From positions 17,094 to 81,093 of the forward strand of contig JALCQM010000006.1 of the NCBI GenBank assembly GCA_022651245.1: a stretch of 64,000 bases of DNA, written 5' to 3'. This stretch comes from Lactobacillus sp. (GTDB lineage Bacteria; Bacillota; Bacilli; Lactobacillales; Lactobacillaceae). Shown piece by piece: positions 36,299-46,220 of this stretch. Numbering within the stretch: the first letter of the stretch is position 1; each line of letters begins with the position of its first letter. The notes beneath the pieces were generated by a model. That model was not told the DNA's origin. It was given only the letters and a program-made list of their open reading frames with translations, and made no database searches. The position numbers and the translations under genes are program-made.

Positions 36299-37627
36299 CT
36301 AATGACGTAAACCTTTGGGATACAAATTCTTGATCGTCCCGTTGACCAACTTGCCTAACGCGAAACCTTTTTGGTCACACGTCAGCAACACGAACCGCTT
36401 GCCTGTCAGCGCACTCGGCAGCAAATCACCATGCCGGTATTGCCGGTACTCGTCGGTAGAGACCGCCACCACCTGTTGGAACATCTCAGGCGCAAGCGCC
36501 GTCGCCAAACTATGCGATGGCTCGAACCGATTCTTCTTGAAGGTCCCGAGGTGCAAGCCGGCGCGGACCACCCGAACACGGCGCCAATCCAAAGCGGTTT
36601 CTGGTACCGCAAACAGCTGGTCTTTGACCGCCAACAAGTGTCCAGCAGGGGCCTGCGTCAAGTTAGCTGCGACGAACGCGTCATAATCATGTCGCTGCGT
36701 CGCACTCAAGCGGCCCCACTGCGGCCCTTTACCGCGTGCTGGGGCGTCGCCCGCCTTGACGAAGCGGGCGACAAAATGGCCTTCCCCTTGCAGGTCTTGC
36801 GGCCACAACCGCGCCGTATTCGCCACGGCCGGATCCCCTTTTGCCCACTCGGGACGCCCTGAGGCGATCCCGGCAGACTTTGCGATTGGCACTAAGGTCA
36901 GCGGTAACGTCGCATTCGCCCATGACGCGATCTGTTCGTCTTCTTCCGGGCTGAAGGTGCACGTCGAATACACCAAGGTGCCGCCTGGCCGTAACATTTT
37001 CTCCGCCATCACTAAGATCTCGCGCTGCCGCTGGGCACACTGCGCTGGATAGTCTGGGGTCCAATACTGCATCGCGTCAGGATCTTTGCGGAACATGCCT
37101 TCACCAGAACACGGGGCGTCGACTAAGATCCGGTCAAACGCCTCTGGCCAAGCAGCGGCGAGGCTATCCGGATCATTGTTCGTGATGACCGCATTGGTGA
37201 GGCCAAAACGTTCAACGTTGCTGGCTAAAATTTTGGCCCGACTGCGGTTGATCTCATTGGTCACGAGCAACCCCGAGTGGCCCATGAAACTGGCGATATG
37301 CGTCGTTTTGCCACCTGGTGCCGCGCATAAATCCAAAACGCGCTCGCCAGGTTCAGGCGCCAACACCGTCGCCACAAATTGCGCGCTAGGTTCTTGGCTA
37401 TAAACATAACCTGCAACATGGTCGATCCCATTGCCATCGACCTTACCGTAATGCCCCCAGCCACTCCACGGAATCGCCGCACCGGCTTGGGTGAGCGGTG
37501 CTTCGGGCTTCAGCGGGTTCGTCCGGTAGCCGCTAGCAGCAGGCCGAGTAAACGTCGCCAAAAATGCCGGGGCATCGGCGCCTAATAACTGCTGATATTT
37601 AGTTTCGAATCCTTCTGGAAATGGCAT
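36299..37627 (-). CDS. rsmF: 16S rRNA m5C methyltransferase RsmF-like
   Basis: 442 residues. SAM motif DLCAAPGGKTTHIASFMG, the first active-site cysteine in VDAPCSGEGMFRKDPDAM and the second in VYSTCTFSPEEDEQI define an RNA cytosine-5 methyltransferase. The C-terminal PUA-like extension (about residues 290-442) is that of the RsmF/YebU group acting on 16S rRNA; the exact cytosine is inferred. ATG 37627 overlaps the stop of the upstream membrane-protein gene (TAATG). Confidence 0.9.
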   Translation of the reverse strand: MPFPEGFETKYQQLLGADAPAFLATFTRPAASGYRTNPLKPEAPLTQAGAAIPWSGWGHYGKVDGNGIDHVAGYVYSQEPSAQFVATVLAPEPGERVLDLCAAPGGKTTHIASFMGHSGLLVTNEINRSRAKILASNVERFGLTNAVITNNDPDSLAAAWPEAFDRILVDAPCSGEGMFRKDPDAMQYWTPDYPAQCAQRQREILVMAEKMLRPGGTLVYSTCTFSPEEDEQIASWANATLPLTLVPIAKSAGIASGRPEWAKGDPAVANTARLWPQDLQGEGHFVARFVKAGDAPARGKGPQWGRLSATQRHDYDAFVAANLTQAPAGHLLAVKDQLFAVPETALDWRRVRVVRAGLHLGTFKKNRFEPSHSLATALAPEMFQQVVAVSTDEYRQYRHGDLLPSALTGKRFVLLTCDQKGFALGKLVNGTIKNLYPKGLRH

Positions 37628-38586
37628 TATCGATTCCCTTCTCGATGATAGCGGGCGCGTAGCCCATAATAGGTGCCGGCACTAAACAGCGCCCATAACC
37701 CGGCGACAAAAAAGAGCAACCGCCCATAGACGGTCAAATAAAAGGCGCTGGTCGCGATGACGCTGCCGATCACAGCTACGATCGCCGTATGCAACGTCGC
37801 TCGCGCCCATAATCCGCGGATGAAGCGCTCGGCCAACACGCTGTCCATGCCGCTGACTTGCCGCAGCGGCGCCATCCGTCCCAATAACCAGCTCAACCCC
37901 AACGTAATCAAGGCTAAAGCCAACCCTGACAGTAGGGTCACTAAGTTTTGCGTCCACCAATTCTCGTCGCTGGTACCCGTTTGGTACCGGTACTGCGAAG
38001 TTGAAGACGCCTGCACGGCCCGCTTAAGTTGGTTCGCTTGCCGCTTGATGTTCGGCCCGTCCGCAATCACCGTCAACTGTTTCACCGTCGGGGCGTTCGT
38101 GGCCGCACTCGCATTCAAAAACTCGGCCCGGTTCAGTGGGCTATTGCGGCGCGTTGCCACGATCCCAAGCACCGGAATATAGTTCCCGGCACGAGGCCAA
38201 TAACGTTGATTACTACCAGTATATAAGCGCTCGCTATCGGCGCGGCCAACCACGGCGACCGGCAACGTCGAGCGCAGATCCCCATCAGAAAACCACTGCC
38301 CTGACGAAACGGGCAACGACGCGTAGTCGCCTTTCCCGTAAAAATACACTAATCCGCCAGTGGTCTGAAATTGGACCTGCACATTATTGACCTTGGCTGC
38401 AGTCAGCCTGGTGACGGCCTGTGCCGGGGTCAACGCCGCAGATGTGTGTAAAACCAGCGCGTTGTCACTTAACCCGTTATGCGCCAGCCGGTCTGCATAT
38501 TCCGCTTGATCGTGTCCCGACCAGGTCAACCCGGCCAACACGACCACAGCCAGCCACAGCAGGTCGATAAGTAATAATCGTTTCAC
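37627..38586 (-). CDS. Hypothetical membrane protein with MacB-like external domain
   Basis: 319 residues; not assigned to a named family with confidence. One N-terminal helix (residues 4-23), an external domain of about 190 residues with MacB-periplasmic-core-like features (LPVAVVGRADSERLYTG, and YIPVLGIVATR), then helices at about 217-238, 258-283 and 288-308. This is like a reduced FtsX/MacB permease subunit, but no ATPase gene is nearby. It is followed directly by rsmF, with overlapping stop and start. Confidence 0.65.
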   Translation of the reverse strand: MKRLLLIDLLWLAVVVLAGLTWSGHDQAEYADRLAHNGLSDNALVLHTSAALTPAQAVTRLTAAKVNNVQVQFQTTGGLVYFYGKGDYASLPVSSGQWFSDGDLRSTLPVAVVGRADSERLYTGSNQRYWPRAGNYIPVLGIVATRRNSPLNRAEFLNASAATNAPTVKQLTVIADGPNIKRQANQLKRAVQASSTSQYRYQTGTSDENWWTQNLVTLLSGLALALITLGLSWLLGRMAPLRQVSGMDSVLAERFIRGLWARATLHTAIVAVIGSVIATSAFYLTVYGRLLFFVAGLWALFSAGTYYGLRARYHREGNR

Positions 38587-38600
38587 GACGGCCTCCTGTC

Positions 38601-39338
38601 TTATTTCATCAAATAAAGTCGTTCATTGATCGCATCAAACTGCGGCAATGCCCGGTTCAACGCTAACAACCGCCGGTCAGGCACAAACTGTGCTTGCGAC
38701 CAGAATAACCGGCTGTTCGTCGCCCCCTTACGCTCACCAATGACAAAAAAATGCAAATGGGGATAATGGCGGCGAAGCGTCGTCAAAAACTGCACATCAT
38801 TCAAATCATGGTCCGGGCTCCACGCCATCACCACAGCGTCCACCGCAGCGCCATACTGCCACAATGCGGCGGTCGCACCTAATGGCTGGATCGGCACCAA
38901 CGGCGTCCGGCCCGTCATGTTCTCTTGCGTCCAGCTTAATGGATCCGTTGTGATCACGTGATTACCTTGCGCCTGCAAGCCAGCACTGATATAGCCATTG
39001 CCCGCGGCCACTTCTAAGTACCGCTGTGGACCAAAAAGCTGCTGCCACGTGGCAAACAACGATTGGGTGACAAAGGACCACATTCCATAATGATAGGCCA
39101 CGTACTGACGAAAATTGCGTAACAACGCATCCAATGCTTGCACCGCCGCAGGGTCGACCCCTGCAAGCACGGCCTCGGCGTAATCCGCAGGGGTAACGCC
39201 GAGGCGCATCAATGGCCGCTTTGGTAGGCGGCGTTGCCGTAAGGCCGCACGAAACGCGGTCGCGGCAACGACTTGCTGATGAAGCGCCAAAACGTTGACT
39301 TGTTGATCTAGCTGCACCAAACGCGGCCAATAGTCCAC
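38601..39338 (-). CDS. Putative SAM-dependent methyltransferase
   Basis: 245 residues from GTG 39338, seven bases after GGAGG (TTG 39344 would be too close). A class I methyltransferase motif I is visible as YLEVAAGNGYISAGLQAQG, followed by an acidic loop ITTDPLSW and a motif IV-like VDAVVMAWSPDHDL. The N-terminal 100 residues are helical and unmatched. The target is unknown. It ends 15 bases before the membrane-protein gene and probably shares a message with it and rsmF. Confidence 0.65.
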   Translation of the reverse strand: MDYWPRLVQLDQQVNVLALHQQVVAATAFRAALRQRRLPKRPLMRLGVTPADYAEAVLAGVDPAAVQALDALLRNFRQYVAYHYGMWSFVTQSLFATWQQLFGPQRYLEVAAGNGYISAGLQAQGNHVITTDPLSWTQENMTGRTPLVPIQPLGATAALWQYGAAVDAVVMAWSPDHDLNDVQFLTTLRRHYPHLHFFVIGERKGATNSRLFWSQAQFVPDRRLLALNRALPQFDAINERLYLMK

Positions 39339-39362
39339 GTGCAATCCTCCCTTCGACGCCAG

Positions 39363-39386
39363 AAAAAAACCGCCACCGGCGGTTTT
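39363..39386. terminator. Terminator after the sufT-like gene
   Basis: AAAACCGCC-ACC-GGCGGTTTT with a longer A/T run on the minus-strand exit side. Confidence 0.8.
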
Positions 39387-39732
39387 AGTGGATCCCTAAC
39401 GCCATCTTGGCATAGCGGCTCATCCGCTCTGGCCCCCAGGCTGGGTACCAAACCAAGTGGATATCGACGGATTTGATGCCATCGATGCCCAATAAGGCGC
39501 GATGGATGTCTTCATCCAAGATATCGGTCAGCGGGCATCCCATGGTCGTCAAGGTCATCTCAACGTCACAATGGCCGTTTTCATCCAAATCGACCCCATA
39601 GATCAAGCCTAAGTTGATCAAATCGATCCCTAACTCAGGGTCTATGACCGTCTCTAAGGCTTCTAGGATCTCGCCTTTCATCTTGTCAAAATAAGCGCTA
39701 TCGGTAGTCGTCGATTCTGGTTCTGTCGCCAT
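39385..39732 (-). CDS. MIP18/DUF59 family protein, SufT-like iron-sulphur assembly factor
   Basis: 115 residues. The segment VIDPELGIDLINLGLIYGVD and the conserved Cys in TTMGCPLTDILDEDI are the DUF59 hallmarks. Relatives (SufT, PaaD, MIP18) help in maturation of iron-sulphur proteins. The N-terminal 15 residues are acidic and poorly conserved. RBS AGGAGG precedes the ATG at 39732. Its presence implies that some iron-sulphur chemistry remains in this organism even though Nth and AddB have lost their clusters. Confidence 0.85.
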   Translation of the reverse strand: MATEPESTTTDSAYFDKMKGEILEALETVIDPELGIDLINLGLIYGVDLDENGHCDVEMTLTTMGCPLTDILDEDIHRALLGIDGIKSVDIHLVWYPAWGPERMSRYAKMALGIH

Positions 39733-39751
39733 AAGCGCTGCCTCCTGTCTA

Positions 39752-39937
39752 CTATTCGTCAGCTTTCAACACACCGCCAACGGCATAGTGCTCTTTTTGC
39801 ATTTCGTTCAAGACGACATGGATATGTTCCTTCGGTGCGCCGGTGTTCTTGGCGATCGCCTCTGTGACGTCTTGGACCATCTGCCGCAGTTGCTCGCGTG
39901 AGCGGCCTTCGATCAAATCAATGTGTACGAGTGGCAT
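39752..39937 (-). CDS. 4-oxalocrotonate tautomerase family protein
   Basis: 61 residues, the normal size of this small enzyme. After removal of Met the N-terminus is the catalytic Pro1 ([13 protein letters not shown]); the conserved Arg in the same strand is present, and the core [20 protein letters not shown] is typical. Physiological substrate is unknown in lactobacilli. It lies 20 bases upstream of the sufT-like gene on the same strand. Confidence 0.9.
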   Translation of the reverse strand: MPLVHIDLIEGRSREQLRQMVQDVTEAIAKNTGAPKEHIHVVLNEMQKEHYAVGGVLKADE

Positions 39938-40002
39938 ACGAATCCCCCTTCAACTTGTATGCAATCATTCTAGCACAGGATGCCGAACAAGGCCACGTTA
40001 GG

Positions 40003-40008
40003 TATAAT
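40003..40008 (+). promoter_or_regulatory. -10 element (TATAAT) of the dipeptidase gene
   Basis: Perfect TATAAT 22 bases before the start at 40030; the -35 region is weak. It is divergent from the tautomerase gene. Confidence 0.55.
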
Positions 40009-40029
40009 AGACAAAAAAGGAGGCAGATT

Positions 40030-41436
40030 ATGCCAACACGTAGCTCATGTACCAGTATCTTGATCGGAAAAAAAGCCAGTGCCGACGGGTCGGTGATGAT
40101 CGGCCGCAATGAAGACAGCAAAGCGGCCTGGCCAAAGCATTTGGTTGTGCGGCCCGCACAGCCAGCCGCGCAAACCTTCACCTCAGAAGCCACCGCCTTC
40201 CAGCTTGATTTGCCAGCAAACGCCTTGCAGTATACGGCAACGCCAGAATGGACCGACGAATTCGGCGTCTTCGAAGAATCTGGCATCAACAGCGCTGGCG
40301 TCGCCATGAGTGCTACCGAAAGTGCTTATGCTAACGCACGCGTTTTGGCCTATGACCCCTTCGTCACAGACGGGATTCTCGAAGAAGCCATGGTCACCGT
40401 GGTGCTACCGTTCGTGACCTCCGCCCGCGCTGGGGTTCAGCGACTAGGCGACATCATTACCACTTACGGCACCGGCGAAGCCAATGGCGTGTTATTCGCC
40501 GATCACGACGAAGCCTGGTATATGGAAATCGCCACCGGCCACCAATGGGTCGCGCAACGCATCCCCGATGACCAATACGCCGTCGTCGCCAACCAGCTGG
40601 CCATTCAAGTGATCGACTTCGCTGCGCCGGACGTCATGACCAGCCCAGGATTGCAGGAATTCGCGCAGTCTCACCACCTTTGGCAGCCTGGGACGCCATT
40701 CAACTTCCGCCAGCTGTTTGGGACGTACAGCGCTTTTGACCGCACGTATAACACTCCCCGGGTCTGGGACGGACAACGCCGCTTGACGCCTAGCCGCCCG
40801 GCTGAGCCGACCGCGAGTGACTTACCGTTCACCTTACGGCCAGATCGCCCGTTGCAAGTCGATGACGCATTTGCCGTTTTGGGTAGTCATTATCAGGAAA
40901 CAGCCTATGACCCAGCTGATCCTAACGCCAGCACGCCGCACCGTTTTCGCCCGATCAGCTTAGCCAGAACCCAAGAGGCCCACGTCTTACAACTACGGCC
41001 AAACTTGCCGCAGGCGATCGCCGACATTCACTGGCTCGCCTTAGGGGTCGCCGCAGAAAGTCAATTTGTGCCTTTCTTTGCCGGTGCCCGTGAATTTCCT
41101 GCCGACTATGGGCGCGGCGGCTTGCCTGCCAGCCTTGATTCGGCCTACTGGCAATACAAGCTCGCCGGCGTCTTGATCGACGCCCACTTTACGCGCTTCA
41201 GCCGTGATCTTGACGCCGTGCAACAACAGACCCATGCCCGGCTGCTTGCCAGTATCGCCCAAGCGGATCAGGCGAGCACCGGATTGGCTGCCGACGCGCT
41301 GGCGGCTTTGGCCACAACCGCAAGCGCCGCTAATGCCGACATCGCCCGTAGCGCCTGGCAGGCCTTCACCATGCAGCTGCTACAAACCAGCACCGATCTC
41401 AGCCCCTTGAACTTCAACACCGATGCCAATCTATAA
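40030..41436 (+). CDS. C69 family dipeptidase (PepD-like)
   Basis: 468 residues from ATG 40030, preceded by AAGGAGGC. Peptidase family C69: the catalytic Cys7 in MPTRSSCTSILIGKKASADG is near the N-terminus, and SVMIGRNEDS, EESGINSAGVAMSATES and EAWYMEIATGHQWVA are family blocks. The lactobacillus relative PepD cleaves a broad range of dipeptides, the last step in using peptides from milk or plant protein. Upstream in-frame codons cover the promoter and are rejected. A strong terminator follows. Confidence 0.93.
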   Translation: MPTRSSCTSILIGKKASADGSVMIGRNEDSKAAWPKHLVVRPAQPAAQTFTSEATAFQLDLPANALQYTATPEWTDEFGVFEESGINSAGVAMSATESAYANARVLAYDPFVTDGILEEAMVTVVLPFVTSARAGVQRLGDIITTYGTGEANGVLFADHDEAWYMEIATGHQWVAQRIPDDQYAVVANQLAIQVIDFAAPDVMTSPGLQEFAQSHHLWQPGTPFNFRQLFGTYSAFDRTYNTPRVWDGQRRLTPSRPAEPTASDLPFTLRPDRPLQVDDAFAVLGSHYQETAYDPADPNASTPHRFRPISLARTQEAHVLQLRPNLPQAIADIHWLALGVAAESQFVPFFAGAREFPADYGRGGLPASLDSAYWQYKLAGVLIDAHFTRFSRDLDAVQQQTHARLLASIAQADQASTGLAADALAALATTASAANADIARSAWQAFTMQLLQTSTDLSPLNFNTDANL

Positions 41437-41523
41437 CAAGCGGCCAAAAACCACACCGCGATCGGCTATGCGGCTTATCAGCCGGTCGGGCCGTGCTGGC
41501 AAAGCAACTCGCACAAGGTCCAA

Positions 41524-41567
41524 AAAGAGAGGACAACCCCTGACGGGCTCGTCCTCTCTTTATTTTT
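41524..41567 (+). terminator. Terminator after the dipeptidase
   Basis: AAAGAGAGGAC pairs with GTCCTCTCTTT, followed by ATTTTT. It lies between converging genes. Confidence 0.88.
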
Positions 41568-42357
41568 ACATGAACGTAAAAGGGTCGGTGCTCAGTTGTG
41601 ACGGCACGACCGTGAGCGGCCAATCAGCCGCTTGTGCCCACTGCCGCAATAAAGCAGTCACCTGGGTTTTCATGATGGCTTCGATATGGTGACCAGGATC
41701 AATCACGGGCAGGTCATAGGCCAACATGTCGTGGCCGGTATGGTAGTAAACATCCCCGGTCACATACACGTCTGCGCCTGCCGATTGCGCCGCGCGGAAA
41801 AACTTCCCGCCATCGCCGCCTAATACCGCCACTCGCCGCACCGGACGCGCCAAGTCGTTAGCAATCACCCGCAACCCGTTTAGCGAAAAGGCCGTTTTCA
41901 CTTGTGCGACAAATGCGGCTAAACTCATGGTTTCCGGCAGCTCGCCGATCCGGCCCATGGCGGCTTCCGGCCCGTCATCGATAAACGGTTGGACTGCACT
42001 CAGTCCCAATGCCGCCGCCAACCAATCATTCATGCCGCCGGTGGCGCGGTCTAGGTTCGTATGCGCCGCGTAGACCAGCAAGCCATGCCGCACGCATTCG
42101 GCATACATTTCATTTTGCGGGACGGCTAGGTCAAACGGTTGGACGGGCCGAAACATTGCCGGATGGTGTGCAAAGAGCATGTCTGCACCGGCGGCCACTG
42201 CTTCTTGCACCACTTCCGGACGGACATCCAACGTCACCATGACCTTATGCACGGATTGATCCAGGCGCCCGATCTGTAAGCCGATCGGATCTCCTGGAAC
42301 CGCCAGCGTTTGCGGTGCAAATTGTTCAAAACGAGTGATCAAAGTTTCAGCGCGCAT
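41566..42357 (-). CDS. Nif3-like dinuclear metal centre protein
   Basis: 263 residues, the short form without the PII-like insert found in B. subtilis YqfO. Metal-binding residues are visible in FAHHPAMFRPVQPF, AAHTNLDRATGGMN and the C-terminal DPGHHIEAIMKTQV. Databases often call it GTP cyclohydrolase 1 type 2, which is not well supported. It follows trmK with an 11-base overlap, the same order (trmK-yqfO after rpoD) as in B. subtilis. Confidence 0.92.
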   Translation of the reverse strand: MRAETLITRFEQFAPQTLAVPGDPIGLQIGRLDQSVHKVMVTLDVRPEVVQEAVAAGADMLFAHHPAMFRPVQPFDLAVPQNEMYAECVRHGLLVYAAHTNLDRATGGMNDWLAAALGLSAVQPFIDDGPEAAMGRIGELPETMSLAAFVAQVKTAFSLNGLRVIANDLARPVRRVAVLGGDGGKFFRAAQSAGADVYVTGDVYYHTGHDMLAYDLPVIDPGHHIEAIMKTQVTALLRQWAQAADWPLTVVPSQLSTDPFTFM

Positions 42358-43045
42358 CCCGAACCTCCTGTAAAATCGCCAACCGGTCAGCCTCAGCCGC
42401 CACCTTCTCCGCAGAGACGCTATTCGCCTGCCGCATACCCGCCAGGACCCGTTGTGAAGTCGCGATCAGGCGGTCAAGTTGAGCTAAGAACAACGGGCTA
42501 CGTTTTTGCCGCAACACGGGCCCTAAAATCAGATCAGCCTCCGTATACGGCACTTCTGGCTTCGTTTGCCCCGCCACGATGATCGGATAGACATGCCCTT
42601 CATCTTCTAGCAACGCTTCATCTAAAATGCCAAACTCATGCGCCGCCAACCACGCGCGCACCGTGTAATCGTCCCGATTCGGCTCGAGGATCAACGTCTC
42701 GGTCCCATCCAGGTGGGCCGCGCCTGCCGTCAAAATATCACCCATCAGCTGGCCGCCCATACCGGCAATGATCACGGTATCGATGCCATCTTCTGGTCGC
42801 AGTCCTTCTAACCCATCGGCTTGGCGGACCACGATGCGGTCTTGGACGCCAGCGTTGGCAACGTTAGCCCGGGCAATCGCACAAGGCCCAGCACCGATAT
42901 CAGACGCGACCGCAAAGGCGATCATCTCGGCTTGGGCTAAGGCGATTGGGATATAAGCATGATCTGTGCCAATGTCAGCGAGACGGGCACCTGGTTCGAC
43001 GAAGCTGGCGATGCGTTCAAGGCGCTTGGATAAGTGAATAGTCAT
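42347..43045 (-). CDS. trmK: tRNA (adenine22-N1)-methyltransferase
   Basis: 232 residues from ATG 43045, six bases after AAAGGAG; the longer frame is not needed. LSKRLERIASFV and the SAM motif LADIGTDHAYIPIALAQ are diagnostic for TrmK, as is TVIIAGMGGQLMGDIL. It methylates A22 of tRNAs with D-loop. It lies just downstream of rpoD, separated by a terminator, as in other Firmicutes. Confidence 0.94.
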   Translation of the reverse strand: MTIHLSKRLERIASFVEPGARLADIGTDHAYIPIALAQAEMIAFAVASDIGAGPCAIARANVANAGVQDRIVVRQADGLEGLRPEDGIDTVIIAGMGGQLMGDILTAGAAHLDGTETLILEPNRDDYTVRAWLAAHEFGILDEALLEDEGHVYPIIVAGQTKPEVPYTEADLILGPVLRQKRSPLFLAQLDRLIATSQRVLAGMRQANSVSAEKVAAEADRLAILQEVRDAR

Positions 43046-43082
43046 AATGCACTCCTTTTGAAATAAACTACTCTCAGTATAC

Positions 43083-43110
43083 AAAAAAACCGCCGATAAC
43101 GGCGGTTTTT
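43083..43110 (-). terminator. Terminator after rpoD
   Basis: AAAACCGCC / GGCGGTTTT arms around GTTAT-like loop, with TTTTTTT on the minus strand. Confidence 0.88.
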
Positions 43111-43117
43111 CTCCACG

Positions 43118-44230
43118 CTATTCCAAGAAATCCTTGAGCTGCTTCGAACGGCTCGGATGGCGTAGCTTCCGCAACGCCTTGGCTTCGATCTGGCGAATCC
43201 GCTCACGGGTCACGCCAAAGACCTTCCCCACTTCTTCCAGTGTCCGTGTCCGCCCGTCATCGAGGCCGAAGCGTAACCGTAAGACGTTTTCTTCACGGTC
43301 CGTTAAGGTATCCAAGACGCTTTCTAGTTGCTCTTTAAGCAACTCGTAGCTGGCATGGTCTTCTGGTGAGGTGGCATCTTGGTCTTCGATAAAGTCCCCT
43401 AGATGCGAATCGTCCTCTTCACCGATAGGCGTTTCCAAGGAAACGGGTTCTTGCGCGATCTTCAAGATCTCACGCACCTTATCGGTTGGCATATCCATTT
43501 CGGCACCGATTTCTTCTGGGGTAGGTTCGCGGCCCAGATCCTGAAGCAGTTGCCGCTGGATCCGGATCAACTTGTTGATGGTTTCGACCATGTGCACAGG
43601 GATACGGATCGTCCGCGCCTGATCGGCGATCGCACGGGTGATCGCCTGCCGAATCCACCAAGTGGCGTAGGTGGAGAACTTGAACCCTTTGCGGTAGTCG
43701 AACTTCTCGACCGCCTTCATCAAGCCCATGTTCCCTTCTTGGATCAGATCCAAAAACTGCATCCCCCGGCCAACATACCGCTTGGCGATCGAAACCACCA
43801 ACCGTAAGTTAGCTTCTGCTAAGCGTTGCTTGGCTTCTTGATCGCCTTGCTCGATCTTCAAGGCCAAAGCCACTTCTTCATCAGCCGTCAGCAAGTTGAC
43901 CCGGCCGATTTCTTTGAGGTACATCCGCACAGGGTCGTTGATCTTCACGCCACTAGGAGCGCTCAGGTCTTTCATTTCTTTTTTGGTGACCGCTTTGGTC
44001 CGCTTGAGCGCGTGTGCCGTTGGGTCACCATTCTTGTCGACGATCGAGATCCCGTTGTCTTCTAAGCGCTGCATCAAATCATCAACAGCTTCACTCTTCA
44101 GCGAAAACGGCTTAACGATCTTATCGACTAAATCGTCGTTCGTGATCTGCTTTTCTTTCTTGTACTTTTTGATCACATCTTTAACCGCAGCATCATATTT
44201 TGGATCTGTCTTGGTCGTCTTTTCAGCCAT
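43118..44230 (-). CDS. rpoD: Primary sigma factor RpoD (SigA)
   Basis: 370 residues, the size of Gram-positive SigA. A Lys-rich region 1.1 is followed by region 1.2 ([17 protein letters not shown]), region 2 ([36 protein letters not shown]), region 3 and region 4 ([36 protein letters not shown]). It directs RNA polymerase to housekeeping promoters. ATG 44230 follows AAGGAGG. It is the second gene of the dnaG-rpoD macromolecular-synthesis operon. Confidence 0.98.
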   Translation of the reverse strand: MAEKTTKTDPKYDAAVKDVIKKYKKEKQITNDDLVDKIVKPFSLKSEAVDDLMQRLEDNGISIVDKNGDPTAHALKRTKAVTKKEMKDLSAPSGVKINDPVRMYLKEIGRVNLLTADEEVALALKIEQGDQEAKQRLAEANLRLVVSIAKRYVGRGMQFLDLIQEGNMGLMKAVEKFDYRKGFKFSTYATWWIRQAITRAIADQARTIRIPVHMVETINKLIRIQRQLLQDLGREPTPEEIGAEMDMPTDKVREILKIAQEPVSLETPIGEEDDSHLGDFIEDQDATSPEDHASYELLKEQLESVLDTLTDREENVLRLRFGLDDGRTRTLEEVGKVFGVTRERIRQIEAKALRKLRHPSRSKQLKDFLE

Positions 44231-44264
44231 TAAAGTTCCTCCTTCGAGGCGGTCGCCCGCCTCC

Positions 44265-46091
44265 TTAAACGTTACTGTTGGTCTTATAAGCGCGCATCAA
44301 GTCGAGGTATTGAATACTCAGCTTCGTGACCCCAGTCTTATCCCCCAGCTGCTGCGCTTGTCGCAAGGCCTGCTTGACTTGTTGCAACTGCGAATAAGTC
44401 TGGTTTGCCTCGATCAACGCAATCAGGTCATCGATCAACTCAGATTCCGGCTCCGGCAACTGCGCCTGCATTGACACATCGGTCGCCGTTGTCATCAGCT
44501 CGGGCGGGATCTGATCGAGATACGCCGCAAACTCTGGTTGCGGCGTATTCGCCGTGTAGGCGATCCACGCCGCAAAAAGTTGCTGATAAGGCGGATGCGC
44601 AAACTGAAAATCGCGCGTATGCAACCGGCGGGCGATCGTCGGTTCCTGCCACGCGTAAAATAACAACTCCCGCTCGGCCCGCTCAAACTTGTCATAATGC
44701 GGCGTTGCAGGTGCTGTCGTCGCGGGTTGCCCCGGATAATCCAGCACCGGTGGCGCCTCATCTGGCAGCGGTGGGGCGTCACTCGGTAGCGGGGCAACTT
44801 GCGGTAGCGATAACCGCAAATCGGCGACCGCCACGTTCGTCACGGCACTGACTTGCTGCAGATAAACCGTCTGTGCTGCCGGCTCTCTGACCCGCGCAAC
44901 CTTTGCTAAGGCGGCGTCGATATACGCCAGCCGGTCGCGATCATTGGTCATGTCCTTATTGCCTGCCATGAAGTGGAGCTGGAAGGCCAGCGGGGTCAGC
45001 ACCTGCTGCAACTGTTGTTGAAACGCCTCAGCACCATGCGACTTGATATACTCATCAGGATCTTGTTGATCGGGGAGCACCACGACGTTCGTTTCAAGGC
45101 GTGGATGCGTCCCCACCAGCGTTAAGGCGCGATCCGTCGCTTTTTGCCCCGGCGTGTCCCCGTCGTAACAAATGATCAGCTGGCGCGTCTGGTGCGCGAT
45201 GATCTGCACTTGTTCTTGCGTCAAACTCGTGCCCATTGAGGCGATCCCGACCGGTACCCCGGCTTGATAAGCCGCAATCACATCCATGAAGCCTTCGAAC
45301 AAAACCGCCGCGCCGTAGCTTTTGAACGCCGACTTAGCGGCATCGAGGTTGAACAAGACGTCTCGCTTATTAAACAAGCTCGTTTCGGGACTATTCAGAT
45401 ACTTGGCCTGAGCGTCCCCCGCCAAGATCCGCCCAGAAAAGCCGATCACAGCCCCATTGGCATCTTTGAGTGGAAACATGACGCGATCTTTGAAGCGGGC
45501 GTGTAAGGCGCCTTCTTGATTCTCGACGAATAAGCCGCTGGCCCGCTGCGTCGCGTAGTCGATCCCTTTTTCCTTCAAAAACGCCAACATGAACGCGTTA
45601 TCCGCAGGCGCGTAACCGATCTCAAAGTGATCGATCGTCTCCCGCGTCAGGCCACGCTTGGTCAGGTAAGCCAAAGCCGCTTCACCACTGACCGTGTTCA
45701 CCAACAAATGGTGGCACAAATCCGTCACCTCGCGCAGCAACTTCTTTTGCGCCGTTTTTGCTGGGTCCTCTGGCGCCTGATTGCTAGTGGTTTGAATCTG
45801 CACGGGGATATGAGCGAAAGCCGCTACCTTAGCCACCGCCTCGGGAAAGCTGAGGTGGTCATAGTCCATCACGAAGGTAAAAACATTCCCGCCACGGCCA
45901 CAAGAAAAACACTTAAAGATCTGTTTTGATTCATTGACCGAAAAAGAGGGCGTATTCTCATCATGGAAGGGACAGCGCCCAAAGAGGTTCTGGCCCTTCG
46001 ACTGGAGCGACACATACTGGCCTATATAATCAGCGATATTAACCGTGGTCCGAATCTGATCCACCGTAGCTTCCGGAATCATGCCTGCCAC
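44265..46091 (-). CDS. dnaG: DNA primase
   Basis: 608 residues from GTG 46091, which is seven bases after AAGGAG; ATG 46082 gives a 605-residue protein but sits too far from the ribosome site. The CHC2 zinc ribbon ([28 protein letters not shown]), the TOPRIM domain ([30 protein letters not shown]) and a C-terminal helicase-binding domain are present. It makes RNA primers at the fork. A hairpin with terminator features lies in its leader. rpoD follows 34 bases later. Confidence 0.95.
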   Translation of the reverse strand: MAGMIPEATVDQIRTTVNIADYIGQYVSLQSKGQNLFGRCPFHDENTPSFSVNESKQIFKCFSCGRGGNVFTFVMDYDHLSFPEAVAKVAAFAHIPVQIQTTSNQAPEDPAKTAQKKLLREVTDLCHHLLVNTVSGEAALAYLTKRGLTRETIDHFEIGYAPADNAFMLAFLKEKGIDYATQRASGLFVENQEGALHARFKDRVMFPLKDANGAVIGFSGRILAGDAQAKYLNSPETSLFNKRDVLFNLDAAKSAFKSYGAAVLFEGFMDVIAAYQAGVPVGIASMGTSLTQEQVQIIAHQTRQLIICYDGDTPGQKATDRALTLVGTHPRLETNVVVLPDQQDPDEYIKSHGAEAFQQQLQQVLTPLAFQLHFMAGNKDMTNDRDRLAYIDAALAKVARVREPAAQTVYLQQVSAVTNVAVADLRLSLPQVAPLPSDAPPLPDEAPPVLDYPGQPATTAPATPHYDKFERAERELLFYAWQEPTIARRLHTRDFQFAHPPYQQLFAAWIAYTANTPQPEFAAYLDQIPPELMTTATDVSMQAQLPEPESELIDDLIALIEANQTYSQLQQVKQALRQAQQLGDKTGVTKLSIQYLDLMRAYKTNSNV

Positions 46092-46124
46092 ACGCTCACT
46101 CCTTCCCAAAGCCTGAATAGCGGT

Positions 46125-46156
46125 AAAAAGTCGCACTTCGAGGTGAAATGCGACTT
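46125..46156 (-). terminator. Hairpin with T run in the dnaG leader (possible attenuator)
   Basis: Minus strand: AAGTCGCA pairs with TGCGACTT around a 13-base loop and is followed by TTT. It lies between the promoter at 46192-46220 and the dnaG start, so it could limit transcription into dnaG-rpoD. Confidence 0.7.
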
Positions 46157-46191
46157 CATTGACCGTTTCGTTGCACAATAATGCAACCTAT

Positions 46192-46220
46192 AGTATAGCT
46201 GATGCGCGAAAAGAATGCAA
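46192..46220 (-). promoter_or_regulatory. Promoter of dnaG-rpoD
   Basis: Minus strand: TTGCAT, exactly 17 bases, TATACT. Transcription would begin near 46185. A GTTGCA/TGCAAC inverted repeat lies just downstream of the -10 box. Confidence 0.7.
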
